Source: Acidimicrobiia bacterium (GTDB lineage: Bacteria; Actinomycetota; Acidimicrobiia; IMCC26256; JAENVU01). From it: a DNA stretch of 44,197 bases. Where the stretch lies: contig SHUZ01000003.1 of NCBI GenBank assembly GCA_009694415.1, forward strand, positions 1-44,197, written 5' to 3'. Below are positions 33,671 to 42,691 of this stretch, in pieces. The translations under genes were made by a program, and so were the position numbers. The notes under the pieces were generated by a model, which saw nothing but the letters and a program-made list of their open reading frames with translations, ran no database searches and was not told the DNA's origin. Positions within the stretch are counted from its first letter, which is position 1. Each line of letters starts with the position of its first letter.

Positions 33671-35593
33671 ATGGCAATCTCACTTGACGCCGGAATACCA
33701 AGCGGATCGATCGAACGAAAGTGGGATGACTACAAGTTCTCGGTCAAACTCGTAAACCCAGCGAACAAGCGCAAGTTCAACGTAATCGTCGTAGGCAGCG
33801 GACTCGCCGGTGCGTCGGCCGCGGCAACGCTCGCCGAACTGGGCTATCGGGTCACGATGCTGACCTTCCACGACTCTCCACGGCGAGCGCACAGCATCGC
33901 CGCGCAAGGTGGAATCAACGCAGCCAAGAACTACCAAAACGATGGCGACAGTGTGCAACGTCTGTTCTACGACACGGTCAAGGGCGGCGATTACCGCGCT
34001 CGCGAGGCGAACGTCTATCGGCTCGCACAGGTCAGCGTAAACATCATCGACCAGTGCGTGGCGCAGGGCGTTCCGTTTGCTCGTGAATACGGCGGCCTAC
34101 TCGACAACCGCTCATTCGGCGGCGCGCAAGTAAGCCGCACGTTCTATGCGCGGGGACAGACAGGACAACAGCTGCTGCTCGGTGCATACCAAGCACTCGC
34201 GCGACAAGTGCGACTAGGAAATGTCGAGTTACATAACCGGACTGAAATGCTCGATCTCGTTGTGAAAGACGGCCTCGCGTGCGGTGTCGTCGCGCGGCAT
34301 CTAGTGACTGGTGCGGTGCGTTCGTTCTCCGGTCATGCAGTAGTCCTCGCAACTGGAGGGTACGGAAACGTATTTTTCCTCTCCACGAACGCAAAGGCGA
34401 GCAACGTCACTGCGGCCTGGCGCGCACACAAGCGCGGCGCTCTAATGGCTAATCCGTGTTACACCCAGATCCACCCTACGTGCATTCCCGCGAGCGATGA
34501 CTTCCAGTCCAAGCTCACCTTGATGAGCGAGTCATTGCGAAACGACGGACGTATCTGGGTTCCAACTACGCCAAATGACGTTCGCTCTCCGGACCAAATA
34601 CCAGAAAGCGAACGTGACTACTACTTGGAGAGGCGTTACCCGGCGTTCGGGAATCTCGTCCCGCGAGACGTGGCATCGCGCGCCGCCAAGCGAGAGGTCG
34701 ATTCCGGTCATGGCGTAGGTCCGATACAGAACGGCGTGTACCTCGACTTTGGGTCCGCGGTTGATCGACTCGGGCGCGAAGTCATCGAAGAGAGATACGG
34801 AAACCTCTTTCAGATGTACGAGCGCATAACGGGTGAAGACCCGTACAAGAAGCCTATGCGCATTTACCCAGCTGTTCACTACACAATGGGGGGGCTCTGG
34901 GTTGACTACAACCTAATGAGCAACGTACCAGGGCTCTACGTGCTCGGCGAGGCGAACTTCTCGGATCACGGAGCGAACCGCCTAGGCGCGAGTGCACTGA
35001 TGCAAGGACTCGCCGATGGCTATTTCGTTTTGCCAGCGACTATCGGTGCGCATCTAGCGCCGCTTCTTGGTACAGAGCCCGTACCGATCGACGATCCGGT
35101 GTTTCGCGATGCCGAAGCGAATGTCGATGCTCAAGTACATCGACTCCTTTCGGTAAAGGGAACGAAAACCGTCGATCATTTTCACCGCGAACTTGGAAAG
35201 ATCATGTGGGACCACTGCGGTATGGCAAGGAGCGCTGAGAGCCTTGACGAGGCGCTCACGTCTATCCCCGCGCTTCGCGATGAGTTCTGGAGTGACGTTC
35301 GCGTGCTCGGAGAGAATGAATCCTTCAATCAGAGCCTCGAGCGTGCCGGGCGCGTAGCCGACTTCCTTGAGTTCGGTGAACTGCTCGTACGCGATGCGCG
35401 GCATCGCGAAGAAAGTTGCGGTGGACACTTCCGAGTCGAACACCAGACCGAAGAGGGCGAGGCATTGCGCAACGACGACGACTTTGCATATGTCGGGGCT
35501 TGGGAATGGACCGGCGAAGGAAACACGCCCGAGCTGCACAAAGAATCGCTTACCTTCGACAACGTGGCGCTTGCACAGCGCAGTTACAAGTAG
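33671..35593 (+). CDS. sdhA: Succinate dehydrogenase/fumarate reductase flavoprotein subunit
   Basis: The FAD-binding catalytic subunit of complex II, 640 aa. The dinucleotide motif GSGLAG is at 42-47, and the covalent FAD-attachment histidine is H74 ([11 protein letters not shown]). The substrate-site motifs HPTCIP and [21 protein letters not shown] are complete. Length and the [15 protein letters not shown]-type N-terminus match the type B enzymes. A GGAG-TTGG-CTCC mini-hairpin just before the ATG contains the ribosome-binding site. Confidence 0.96.
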   Translation: MAISLDAGIPSGSIERKWDDYKFSVKLVNPANKRKFNVIVVGSGLAGASAAATLAELGYRVTMLTFHDSPRRAHSIAAQGGINAAKNYQNDGDSVQRLFYDTVKGGDYRAREANVYRLAQVSVNIIDQCVAQGVPFAREYGGLLDNRSFGGAQVSRTFYARGQTGQQLLLGAYQALARQVRLGNVELHNRTEMLDLVVKDGLACGVVARHLVTGAVRSFSGHAVVLATGGYGNVFFLSTNAKASNVTAAWRAHKRGALMANPCYTQIHPTCIPASDDFQSKLTLMSESLRNDGRIWVPTTPNDVRSPDQIPESERDYYLERRYPAFGNLVPRDVASRAAKREVDSGHGVGPIQNGVYLDFGSAVDRLGREVIEERYGNLFQMYERITGEDPYKKPMRIYPAVHYTMGGLWVDYNLMSNVPGLYVLGEANFSDHGANRLGASALMQGLADGYFVLPATIGAHLAPLLGTEPVPIDDPVFRDAEANVDAQVHRLLSVKGTKTVDHFHRELGKIMWDHCGMARSAESLDEALTSIPALRDEFWSDVRVLGENESFNQSLERAGRVADFLEFGELLVRDARHREESCGGHFRVEHQTEEGEALRNDDDFAYVGAWEWTGEGNTPELHKESLTFDNVALAQRSYK

Positions 35594-35608
35594 CGGGAGG
35601 CGATGACG

Positions 35609-36373
35609 ATGGACCTCAACCTCAAGGTGTGGCGGCAAGCAGGACCAGACGCAGTTGGTCGGTTCGAGATTTACCCAATGCACGATGTGAGCGAAGACAT
35701 GAGTTTTCTCGAGTTGTTCGACGTCTTAAACGAGCAACTCGAGACGCGCGGCGAAGAACCAGTGGCATTCGACCATGACTGCCGCGAGGGGATTTGCGGA
35801 TCTTGCGCAATGATGATCGATGGCCGCGCGCATGGGCCCGAAAGAGGTACCGCTACCTGTCAGTTGCACCTGCGCAAACTCACCGATCGCGAAACGATCA
35901 CGGTCGAGCCATGGCGCGCGGCTGGCTTCCCAATAATCAAGGACCTAGCCGTCGACCGTTCGGCGCTCGACAGAATCGTTGAAGCAGGTGGTTACATCAC
36001 GGCTCCGACGGGTGCAGCGCGTGACGCCAACGAAATCTTGGTCGCCAAACAAGCCTCCGACGCTGCCATGGACGCGGCAGCATGCATCGGATGCGGAGCG
36101 TGCGTAGCCGCTTGCCCAAATGGCGCAGGACAACTATTCACTGCGGCGAAATATTCGCACCTCTCGCTGCTACCGCAAGGACAGCCCGAACGCTTCACGC
36201 GCGTCGTCTCGATGGTCGAGGAAATGGAACGCTGGTTCGGATCATGCACAAACCACGGCGAGTGCGAAGCGGCTTGCCCTAAAGAAATCTCGGTCAACTT
36301 CATCGCGATGCTGAACCGCGACTACGTAAAGGCGCAGTTCAAGAACCCGGCACTTTCTGGGCAGCGCCACTAG
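35609..36373 (+). CDS. sdhB: Succinate dehydrogenase/fumarate reductase iron-sulfur subunit
   Basis: The iron-sulfur subunit of complex II, 254 aa. The [2Fe-2S] ligands are C58, C63, C66 and C84; the ferredoxin-like region carries CIGCGACVAACP (from residue 159) and CTNHGECEAACP, serving the other two clusters. ATG 35609 is preferred to ATG 35603 because GGGAGG is 8 nt before it rather than 2. Its 3' end overlaps the convergent xylulokinase gene by 35 nt. Confidence 0.95.
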   Translation: MDLNLKVWRQAGPDAVGRFEIYPMHDVSEDMSFLELFDVLNEQLETRGEEPVAFDHDCREGICGSCAMMIDGRAHGPERGTATCQLHLRKLTDRETITVEPWRAAGFPIIKDLAVDRSALDRIVEAGGYITAPTGAARDANEILVAKQASDAAMDAAACIGCGACVAACPNGAGQLFTAAKYSHLSLLPQGQPERFTRVVSMVEEMERWFGSCTNHGECEAACPKEISVNFIAMLNRDYVKAQFKNPALSGQRH

Positions 36374-37742
36374 CAACTGATGCGTAGGCGGTTCGCACCG
36401 CTTCGGCGTCAACGGAAATATCGGGTGCGATGACTTCGCCGCCGCCGAGACCCCAGGCGTCTTGCACCGAACGAACGGTCTCACCACTGTTACGTGCTGC
36501 TGCTTGTACGCACGCGCCGATTGCTACAAGTTCATCGTCGAGCGGCACGGTTACTTCCCGTCCGGACAGGTCAGCTAACCCGCGCCTGAAGGCCGCGCTT
36601 TTCTTGCCACCGCCAACGAGGAACAGCCGTCCGTCATCACACTCGACGCCCGCCGCGCGTAACGCGTCCAACCCTTCTAACAATCCACAGATCACTCCCT
36701 CAACCGCCGCGCGTGCTATCTGCTCGCGGCTTACGTCCGAACGAAGACCAGACAACACGCCGGTCGAGTTTGGGAGGTTAGGAGTGCGTTCGCCATCCAT
36801 ATATGGGAGCAAGGTGACTCCGCCGGCTCCTGGAACAGATGCCAAAGCCAGCGCATCGAATGTCTCGTGATCGACCCCCAACAGGCGCCCAATTGCGTCT
36901 GTCACCTTCATGGCGTTAAGAGTGCAAACGAGTGGCAAAAAATGACCGGTCGCATCCGCGAAACCAGCAACTAATCCCGTCGCATCGCACGTGGGTACGT
37001 CACTTACAGCAAAGACCGTTCCAGAGGTCCCCAATGAGATCGCTACATCACCCGGCCGCAATCCGATCCCAAGAGCTGCCGCCATGTTGTCACCGGTTCC
37101 GTGAGCATTGTTCGGTACTTGTACAGGTGGGAGCGCCCGTTGCCAATCTTTTTCGGCGTCGATGAGCCGCAAAAGGTCGTACCGGTAATCGTCAGTTATC
37201 GGTGACCAATACCCAGTTCCCGATGCGTCACCCCTGTCGGTCGCAAACTCTCCCGTCAGTCGCCATGCCAGCCAGTCATGCGGGAGCATTACCTTGTCGA
37301 CGCGCGACCAGGCGTCGGGCTCACTTCTGTGAAGCCACGAAAGTTTCGTGATCGTGAACGACGCCAATGGCACAGAACCACAAGCGTCAGCCCAGTCCTT
37401 CCTGCCGCCATCTAGTTGCCCCAACAACCAGTCGGAGTCAGGAGCGGATTCCGTATCGTTCCAAAGCTTGGCAGCACGAATCACGCGATCATCTGCATCG
37501 ACAACAACCATTCCGTGTTGTTGGGCCGCTACTGAGATCGCTGCAACCTCTGAGCGATGGCCTGCTTCATCGCGCGCAACCTCGAGCGCAGCCCACCAAG
37601 ATTCAGGATCTTGTTCAGAACGCGGTGACGAAGTCGAAGGGTGAGGCGCCCTCCCCCGTGCGACCAATGCACCCGTATCGGCATCGCGGACTTCTACTTT
37701 TGTTGCTTGCGTCGAAGAGTCGACTCCTGCAATCAGCGACAT
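36339..37742 (-). CDS. xylB: Xylulokinase
   Basis: An FGGY-family sugar kinase of 467 aa that phosphorylates D-xylulose to xylulose 5-phosphate. The N-terminal GVDSSTQATKVEV loop, the catalytic region PHDWLAWRLTGE, the SLGTSGTVFAV phosphate loop and GGGKKSAAFR near the C-terminus are all present. It follows xylA by 58 nt on the same strand, with a hairpin between the genes. Confidence 0.93.
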   Translation of the reverse strand: MSLIAGVDSSTQATKVEVRDADTGALVARGRAPHPSTSSPRSEQDPESWWAALEVARDEAGHRSEVAAISVAAQQHGMVVVDADDRVIRAAKLWNDTESAPDSDWLLGQLDGGRKDWADACGSVPLASFTITKLSWLHRSEPDAWSRVDKVMLPHDWLAWRLTGEFATDRGDASGTGYWSPITDDYRYDLLRLIDAEKDWQRALPPVQVPNNAHGTGDNMAAALGIGLRPGDVAISLGTSGTVFAVSDVPTCDATGLVAGFADATGHFLPLVCTLNAMKVTDAIGRLLGVDHETFDALALASVPGAGGVTLLPYMDGERTPNLPNSTGVLSGLRSDVSREQIARAAVEGVICGLLEGLDALRAAGVECDDGRLFLVGGGKKSAAFRRGLADLSGREVTVPLDDELVAIGACVQAAARNSGETVRSVQDAWGLGGGEVIAPDISVDAEAVRTAYASVASGAAQKVPGS

Positions 37743-37747
37743 TTCAA

Positions 37748-37785
37748 ATCAGCGCAGTTCGCACAAGTGCTCTTGCGCGGCTGAT
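37748..37785 (-). repeat. Hairpin between xylA and xylB
   Basis: ATCAGC (37748-37753) and GCTGAT (37780-37785) are a perfect 6-bp stem, extended by two further pairs across a single-base bulge. The loop contains GCACAAGTGC. Lying in the xylA-xylB gap, it may tune relative expression or mRNA stability. Confidence 0.4.
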
Positions 37786-37800
37786 GCTCGTTCGGACCAT

Positions 37801-38967
37801 CTACCGGATTCCCATGAGTAACTCAGTCACGAGTTGGTCAAGACGTTCATGTCCGTATCCGACTGCCGCTACAGCATCAACATCAATTGTTTCTTTGCGC
37901 AATCGTTCGAACCTATCGGCGCCCGTCTCTGGCATCGTTGGAATCCCCAAGCTCTTCACCTTTGTGACTTCAAGAGCTTCTTGGATCTCAGGATCTTGTG
38001 CAAAGCGCCGTGCTTTGTCGCGGAGCACTAGATATGTGCGCATGCAACCGACAGCGAACTCCCACACTCCATCAATATCGTCGGTGCGATACGCGTGAGC
38101 ATCAAAATGTCTCATGCCATCCCACTCAGCATCATCAAGCAACTTCACTAGATAGAACGCATCTCGGATACCTTCTGAGCCGAAGCGAAGATCTTGATCG
38201 AACTTTCCCGGCACCTGTGCGTTGAGATCGATGTGGAACAACTTGTCTGCCCACAACGCTTGCGCAACCGCGTGATGGAACGAGAGGCCACTCATCGTCT
38301 CGTGGGCAAACTCGGGGTTGAGTCCCACCATGTCAGGGAAGTCGAGCTCGTGAATAAACGCGAGAGCATGTCCTACTGTCGGCAAAAAGAGGTTCCCTCG
38401 CGGTTCGTTCGGTTTGGGTTCAAGCGCGATCTCCATTTGATAACCGCTCTCTTTGATGTATGCGCAGCACGCATTGATCGCCTCCGCGTAGCAGTCAAGA
38501 GCAGATGGAACGTCTGTTGCTGCGTCACACTCCGCGCCCTCTCTCCCGCCCCACATCACAAAGATGCCAGCACCAAACTCGGCGCCTAGGTCGATCGCGT
38601 TCAATGTTTTGCGGAGAGCATGGCGTCGCACGACCGGATCATTCGCAGTAAATGCGCCACTCTTGAAGATCGGCTGTGAGAAAAGATTTGTCGTGACCAT
38701 TGGGACTTTGATTCCCGTTTCGTCCAGAACTTCTCGGAAGCGCTTCAAGATTCCATCGCGTTCCGGAGCGGTAGACCCTGGGGGAATGAGGTCGTCGTCG
38801 TGGAAGTTGACGCCGTAGGCACCGATTCGAGCTAGGCCACGAACTGCATCAACTGGGTCGAGTAGCGGACGCGTTTCATTGCCAAAAGGATCGCGCCCAC
38901 GATTTCCAATCGTCCAAAGCCCAAAGGTGAACCGGTCCTCAGGCACCGGTGAAAAGTCGTCAGTCAT
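37801..38967 (-). CDS. xylA: Xylose isomerase, actinobacterial short type
   Basis: Interconverts D-xylose and D-xylulose; 388 aa as in Streptomyces-type enzymes. The catalytic His-Asp pair is in NFHDDDLIP, metal ligands are in ALEPKPNEPRG and GLNPEFAHETMSG, and the second metal site in FHIDLNAQ and HFDAHAYR. ATG 38967 is chosen because GGAGGG lies about 9 nt upstream; a start 24 codons further upstream would run through the palindrome. It follows the sulfatase gene by 49 nt. Confidence 0.96.
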   Translation of the reverse strand: MTDDFSPVPEDRFTFGLWTIGNRGRDPFGNETRPLLDPVDAVRGLARIGAYGVNFHDDDLIPPGSTAPERDGILKRFREVLDETGIKVPMVTTNLFSQPIFKSGAFTANDPVVRRHALRKTLNAIDLGAEFGAGIFVMWGGREGAECDAATDVPSALDCYAEAINACCAYIKESGYQMEIALEPKPNEPRGNLFLPTVGHALAFIHELDFPDMVGLNPEFAHETMSGLSFHHAVAQALWADKLFHIDLNAQVPGKFDQDLRFGSEGIRDAFYLVKLLDDAEWDGMRHFDAHAYRTDDIDGVWEFAVGCMRTYLVLRDKARRFAQDPEIQEALEVTKVKSLGIPTMPETGADRFERLRKETIDVDAVAAVGYGHERLDQLVTELLMGIR

Positions 38968-38993
38968 TTCTAATATCCCTCCGATGCAATTAC

Positions 38994-39010
38994 TACCAAC
39001 AAGTTTGGTA
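38994..39010. promoter_or_regulatory. Candidate operator palindrome before xylA
   Basis: TACCAA-N5-TTGGTA is a perfect inverted repeat lying 26 nt before the xylA ATG, in the short gap after the sulfatase gene. Its size and form suit a sugar-responsive repressor of the LacI or ROK (XylR) class; no such gene is in the window. Confidence 0.5.
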
Positions 39011-39016
39011 TTTGAC

Positions 39017-40516
39017 CTATTCCAAACCGAGTCGTTCAAACTGATCGTCGGGCGCCGACATTGTTTTGAGCGCCTCTCGAAGCAGCGACGATAGTTCGTC
39101 TTCGACTACAGACCCCGCGAGATTGTTCTCCTCGTTGGGGTCTTCACCAATTGAATAAGCGCGGTTCCCATCGAAGTCTGCATATGCCCAGAACGGAAGC
39201 GGATCACCGGGCAAAAATGGCTGACGAATAACCGGGACATCGGAACCTGGCATGCGGTCGAGGAAGGCGCGGCCGTCCGGACGCGGTAGGCGCAAGTCCG
39301 GGAAGGCATTCACTGGCATCGTCGACCATCGGTTCGACCACATTGAGAGCGGTGCATTCTCCCCGATGGGAGCACGCGCATATTTGTGTCCGTCCGAGGT
39401 CACTATCTGAACTTCGTTTGCCCAGACTCCACCAAGTGCGTAGTCGCGAATTGAAACGTTCTCATCCGCCATGAGCGGAACAAGCGAGGAGCCGTGTGTG
39501 CGCTGTTCGACGGCCACGCCGAATACATCAGCGATCGTCGCATGCAGATCAACGTTCGTCGTGAGCGCATCTCGCGAACCCGCACCGATTCCTGGCCACG
39601 ACACCATGAGCGGTGTATGCCCAAGAGTTTCGTACGGTGGGACACCGGGCTTTCCCCACATGTCCTTCTCGCCTAGATAGTGGCCGTGGTCTGTGCAGAG
39701 CACAACAGCCGTATCTTCCCAAAGGCCGCGCTTGTCGAGCTGTTCAACTATTCGACCGAACCAGTGATCGATCATCGTCAACTTCGCGCCGTATTGCGCG
39801 CGTATCTGATGTCCTTCTCTCTCGGAAATAACACCTTTGGCTACAGCACCAACTGCGTATGGAGGCCAGACGAGATGCGGGCCTTCCCATCCATCGTCAT
39901 ACATAGACGCGTAAGGCTCCGGTGTGTCGAACGGCTCGTGCGGATCAAACTCGTCTACCAATAAGAAGAAGCGATCGGGCGCCTCAGGGGCTTCTTCGGC
40001 TAACCAACGCGCCGCGGCTTTCATCGTGCGCGGTCCCGGAAAATCTTCTTCGCCTTGAAACCATCCACGCGAATTGTCATAGGGAGAAACGCGTCCAAAA
40101 CTCGGCGCGCCTTGCCATGACGGGTCGGGTCGCGTTCGCCACATGTCACTTTCATGGCCGCGCTGGTAGTCCCATGCCGTGAAGTCAACGTGGTAGTTCT
40201 CGCCGCCGGTCTCAAAGAGGTGCGGGTGATCGGAAACTAATTTCGTTACAACTCCGGCACGACGTAGCGGCACCGTGAGCGGTTCTTCCCAAATCTCAAT
40301 CGAACCCCAAGGCTTCCAGAGAAAGTCGAGGGCCCCGCAGAGCAGGTCGTGTCGCGCGGGCATGCATGGAAGCGATCCCGTGTAATGCCGATCGAACCGG
40401 ACCGCGCGGTTGGCGAAGCGATCGAGGTTCGGGGTTGCGAACTCCGTGCTTCCATAGGCGCCGAGCATGTGGCGATTGAGGCTGTCGAGCAGGACAACGA
40501 CAACGTTCCGAGGCAT
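39017..40516 (-). CDS. Sulfatase (type I, alkaline phosphatase superfamily)
   Basis: A formylglycine-type sulfatase of 499 aa. The maturation motif C51-M-P-A-R matches CxPxR with Ala for the usual Ser. Metal-site segments are VVVLLDSLNRH (one Asp where many have DD) and TDHGHYLGEKDMWGK. ATG 40516 gives the normal MPRNVVVVLLD start; frames further upstream are not sulfatase-like. There is no signal peptide, so the substrate is intracellular, perhaps a sulfated sugar released before xylA/xylB action (inference). A maturase is not seen here. Confidence 0.9.
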   Translation of the reverse strand: MPRNVVVVLLDSLNRHMLGAYGSTEFATPNLDRFANRAVRFDRHYTGSLPCMPARHDLLCGALDFLWKPWGSIEIWEEPLTVPLRRAGVVTKLVSDHPHLFETGGENYHVDFTAWDYQRGHESDMWRTRPDPSWQGAPSFGRVSPYDNSRGWFQGEEDFPGPRTMKAAARWLAEEAPEAPDRFFLLVDEFDPHEPFDTPEPYASMYDDGWEGPHLVWPPYAVGAVAKGVISEREGHQIRAQYGAKLTMIDHWFGRIVEQLDKRGLWEDTAVVLCTDHGHYLGEKDMWGKPGVPPYETLGHTPLMVSWPGIGAGSRDALTTNVDLHATIADVFGVAVEQRTHGSSLVPLMADENVSIRDYALGGVWANEVQIVTSDGHKYARAPIGENAPLSMWSNRWSTMPVNAFPDLRLPRPDGRAFLDRMPGSDVPVIRQPFLPGDPLPFWAYADFDGNRAYSIGEDPNEENNLAGSVVEDELSSLLREALKTMSAPDDQFERLGLE

Positions 40517-40539
40517 GTTCACCGCCACATCATCACCGG

Positions 40540-40578
40540 TAGGGCACCTCCAATGCGAACGCCTATCGTGGTGCCCTA
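40540..40578. promoter_or_regulatory. Divergent inverted repeat between sulfatase and serine hydrolase genes
   Basis: TAGGGCACC (40540-40548) and GGTGCCCTA (40570-40578) are 9-bp perfect inverted arms with a 21-nt spacer, filling the 61-nt divergent gap. The right arm reaches the A of the hydrolase ATG. Centres are 30 bp apart, about three helical turns, which would suit a dimer or loop-forming repressor of both genes. Confidence 0.5.
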
Positions 40579-41678
40579 TGACCGACCCCATTGAGACCTT
40601 AAGAACACGAGCGCAACAAGAGATCGACTCAGGCCTGCTGCCTAGTTGCCAGATAGCCATTGCGAGGGCCGGCCACATCGAACACTTCGAGGCCTTCGGC
40701 GAAGCCACTGTCGACACTCGCTACGCGGTCTTCTCTGCGACGAAGGCATTCGTTGCCTCTTTGGCTTGGATCTTGATTGGCGAGAATCAGTTGTCGCCGG
40801 ACCATCTCGTCACCGATTACGTGCCGGAGTTTGGAACCAATGGCAAGGACTGCATAACTGTCGAGCAGGTGATGTTGCATACATCGGGGTTCCCACACGC
40901 GCCGCTCGCACCGCCCGATTGGAATACGCGCGAAGGACGAGTCAACCGATTCGGCAAATGGAAATTGAACTGGGAGCCTGGCACGAGTTCTGAGTATCAC
41001 GCGACTTCGGGTCACTGGGTGCTGGCTGAGATCATCGACCGCGTTACCGGTGGCGATTACCGAGATCTAGTCGAGGAGCGCATTACGCGACCGGCCGGGA
41101 TCGAGCGACGCGTCCTCGGTCTCGATGCTGCAGATCAAGAAGACATCGCAGAGTTGGTCAATGTGGGAGAACCCGCAACTCCCGATGAACTGGAAGAAGC
41201 ACTTGGCGTACGCGAACTCCCGGTAACTGAAGTGACGCCCGAGGCATTGATCGCTTTAAACAGTCCAGAAATGCGCACCGTTGGGATACCAGGAGGCGGT
41301 GGCGTGATGAGGGCGTCGGACCTCGCACTCTTTTACCAGGCCATATTGCACAATCGCGATGGAATCTGGGATCCAGAGGTGTTGCGTGACGCGACTAGTC
41401 GAGTGCGCAATGAACTTCCCGACAAGTGGACGGGGGTAAGCGCAAACCGCGGACTTGGTGTTGTCATCGCAGGCGATGACGGCCTCGGCTTCATGCGCGG
41501 ATTCGGAAAGACGAGTTCCGCGCGCACCTTCGGTCACAACGGAGCCGGGGGTCAGATCGCATGGGCTGATCCTGAGTCAGGAATATCTTTCGCGTACACG
41601 ACCAACGGACTCGACGAACACGTGCTTCGCCAAGAGCGACGCGGTATTGCACTCTCGAGCATCGCTGCTCTCGCGTGA
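40578..41678 (+). CDS. Serine hydrolase, beta-lactamase/class C-like
   Basis: A 366-aa member of the penicillin-binding/esterase beta-lactamase-related family. The nucleophile motif is S53-A-T-K56, the Tyr motif is Y140-H-A (usually YxN), and the third element is HNG. No signal peptide is visible, which argues for a cytosolic esterase, amidase or lactonase instead of antibiotic resistance. ATG 40578 begins the fold; longer frames would cross the operator-like repeat. It overlaps the next gene by 4 nt (GTGA). Confidence 0.85.
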   Translation: MTDPIETLRTRAQQEIDSGLLPSCQIAIARAGHIEHFEAFGEATVDTRYAVFSATKAFVASLAWILIGENQLSPDHLVTDYVPEFGTNGKDCITVEQVMLHTSGFPHAPLAPPDWNTREGRVNRFGKWKLNWEPGTSSEYHATSGHWVLAEIIDRVTGGDYRDLVEERITRPAGIERRVLGLDAADQEDIAELVNVGEPATPDELEEALGVRELPVTEVTPEALIALNSPEMRTVGIPGGGGVMRASDLALFYQAILHNRDGIWDPEVLRDATSRVRNELPDKWTGVSANRGLGVVIAGDDGLGFMRGFGKTSSARTFGHNGAGGQIAWADPESGISFAYTTNGLDEHVLRQERRGIALSSIAALA

Positions 41679-42637
41679 CAAAACTTCATCGCGCAGGCTC
41701 AATGGTTGTAACGATGATCATCTGTTCATCGCTCGCTCCGGTCGCGGCTAGCGCGGCTTCCGATTCGGTACAGGGAACACGCCGTTATGCGGTAGGAGAA
41801 GTGACAAAGACGTACGTCGACAAGACCAGGCCAACGGATGCCAACGGTACGTTCCCGGGTTCATCTAGCCGTGAGATCTCGGTACTGGTGCTGTACCCCG
41901 CAAAGGGAACACCCGGCGGAGCGCCAGTTATCGGCGCGACCCCCGCACGCAAAGAGGCGCCATACCCGCTCATAATTTTCTCTCATGGATATACTTCGGA
42001 TGGGCAGGCGTACAAGACGAACTTCCTTAGCGAAATCGCAGCGGCTGGTTATGTAGTGGCTGCACCGACATTCCCCCTGTCGAGCAAGGGTGCGCCCGGA
42101 GGCCCAGTTATTTCCGACTACCAGAACCAAGCCGAAGACCTGAGCCTGGTCATCGACAAGATGATCAAGTTGAACCGCAGTAACAAGTCCCTGCAAGGCA
42201 TGATCGACCAGTCACAAATTGGTGCAGCCGGTCACTCGCTTGGCGCGATAACGACTCTCGGCGCTGCCTACAGCGGGTGTTGCAGGGATAAACGTATCGA
42301 CGCGGTTACTGCGATCGCCGGGTTGCAACTCCCATTCGGCGATGGATCCTGGGCGTGGCCAGACATTCCGATCATGCTTATCCACGGCGACCAAGACGCG
42401 CGGGTGCCGTATTCTGGAAGCAGCGGTATTTACTCCGCAGCGACCGGGGATAAGTTCATGCTTACGTTGCTAGGCGCACCGCATGCACCCTTTTCCGGAG
42501 CGTGGCAAAACGTGGTCTCCGAAGCAACGGTCGACTTCTTCGACAGATACTTAGAGGGGCGCCGAGCAAGCCTGTTGCAACTGAAGAAGGATGCCAACGT
42601 CGAAGGCGTAGCAAAGCTCGAATCTGCGCGTCCATAA
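41675..42637 (+). CDS. Secreted alpha/beta hydrolase (dienelactone hydrolase/chlorophyllase-like)
   Basis: A 320-aa protein with a signal peptide (hydrophobic about 9-20, cleavage near AASA) and an alpha/beta-hydrolase core: oxyanion segment SHGYTSD, nucleophile S188 in GHSLG, acid in HGDQDARVP and histidine in GAPHAPF. It resembles PAF-acetylhydrolase, chlorophyllase and polyester-hydrolase-like families. The GTG start overlaps the upstream stop. Coupling of an exported and a cytosolic hydrolase suggests stepwise attack on one ester substrate (inference). Confidence 0.85.
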   Translation: MTKLHRAGSMVVTMIICSSLAPVAASAASDSVQGTRRYAVGEVTKTYVDKTRPTDANGTFPGSSSREISVLVLYPAKGTPGGAPVIGATPARKEAPYPLIIFSHGYTSDGQAYKTNFLSEIAAAGYVVAAPTFPLSSKGAPGGPVISDYQNQAEDLSLVIDKMIKLNRSNKSLQGMIDQSQIGAAGHSLGAITTLGAAYSGCCRDKRIDAVTAIAGLQLPFGDGSWAWPDIPIMLIHGDQDARVPYSGSSGIYSAATGDKFMLTLLGAPHAPFSGAWQNVVSEATVDFFDRYLEGRRASLLQLKKDANVEGVAKLESARP

Positions 42638-42691
42638 GTCCTATTGCGCGTGGACATGACACGGGCGTCAGGAATGCGCGAGGCTGCCCAC

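Noticed and set aside
37367-38098. 243-aa plus-strand frame across xylB and xylA
   Set aside because: Runs antisense through two genes and their gap; composition is shadow-like.
40517-40717. 67-residue N-terminal extension of the sulfatase
   Set aside because: The extension would lie across the divergent serine-hydrolase start, has no signal peptide, and is unlike sulfatases; the conserved fold starts at ATG 40516.
40578-41678. Antibiotic-resistance beta-lactamase
   Set aside because: SATK and HNG fit the wider esterase/PBP-like family, but YxN is YHA, there is no signal peptide, and the context is catabolic.
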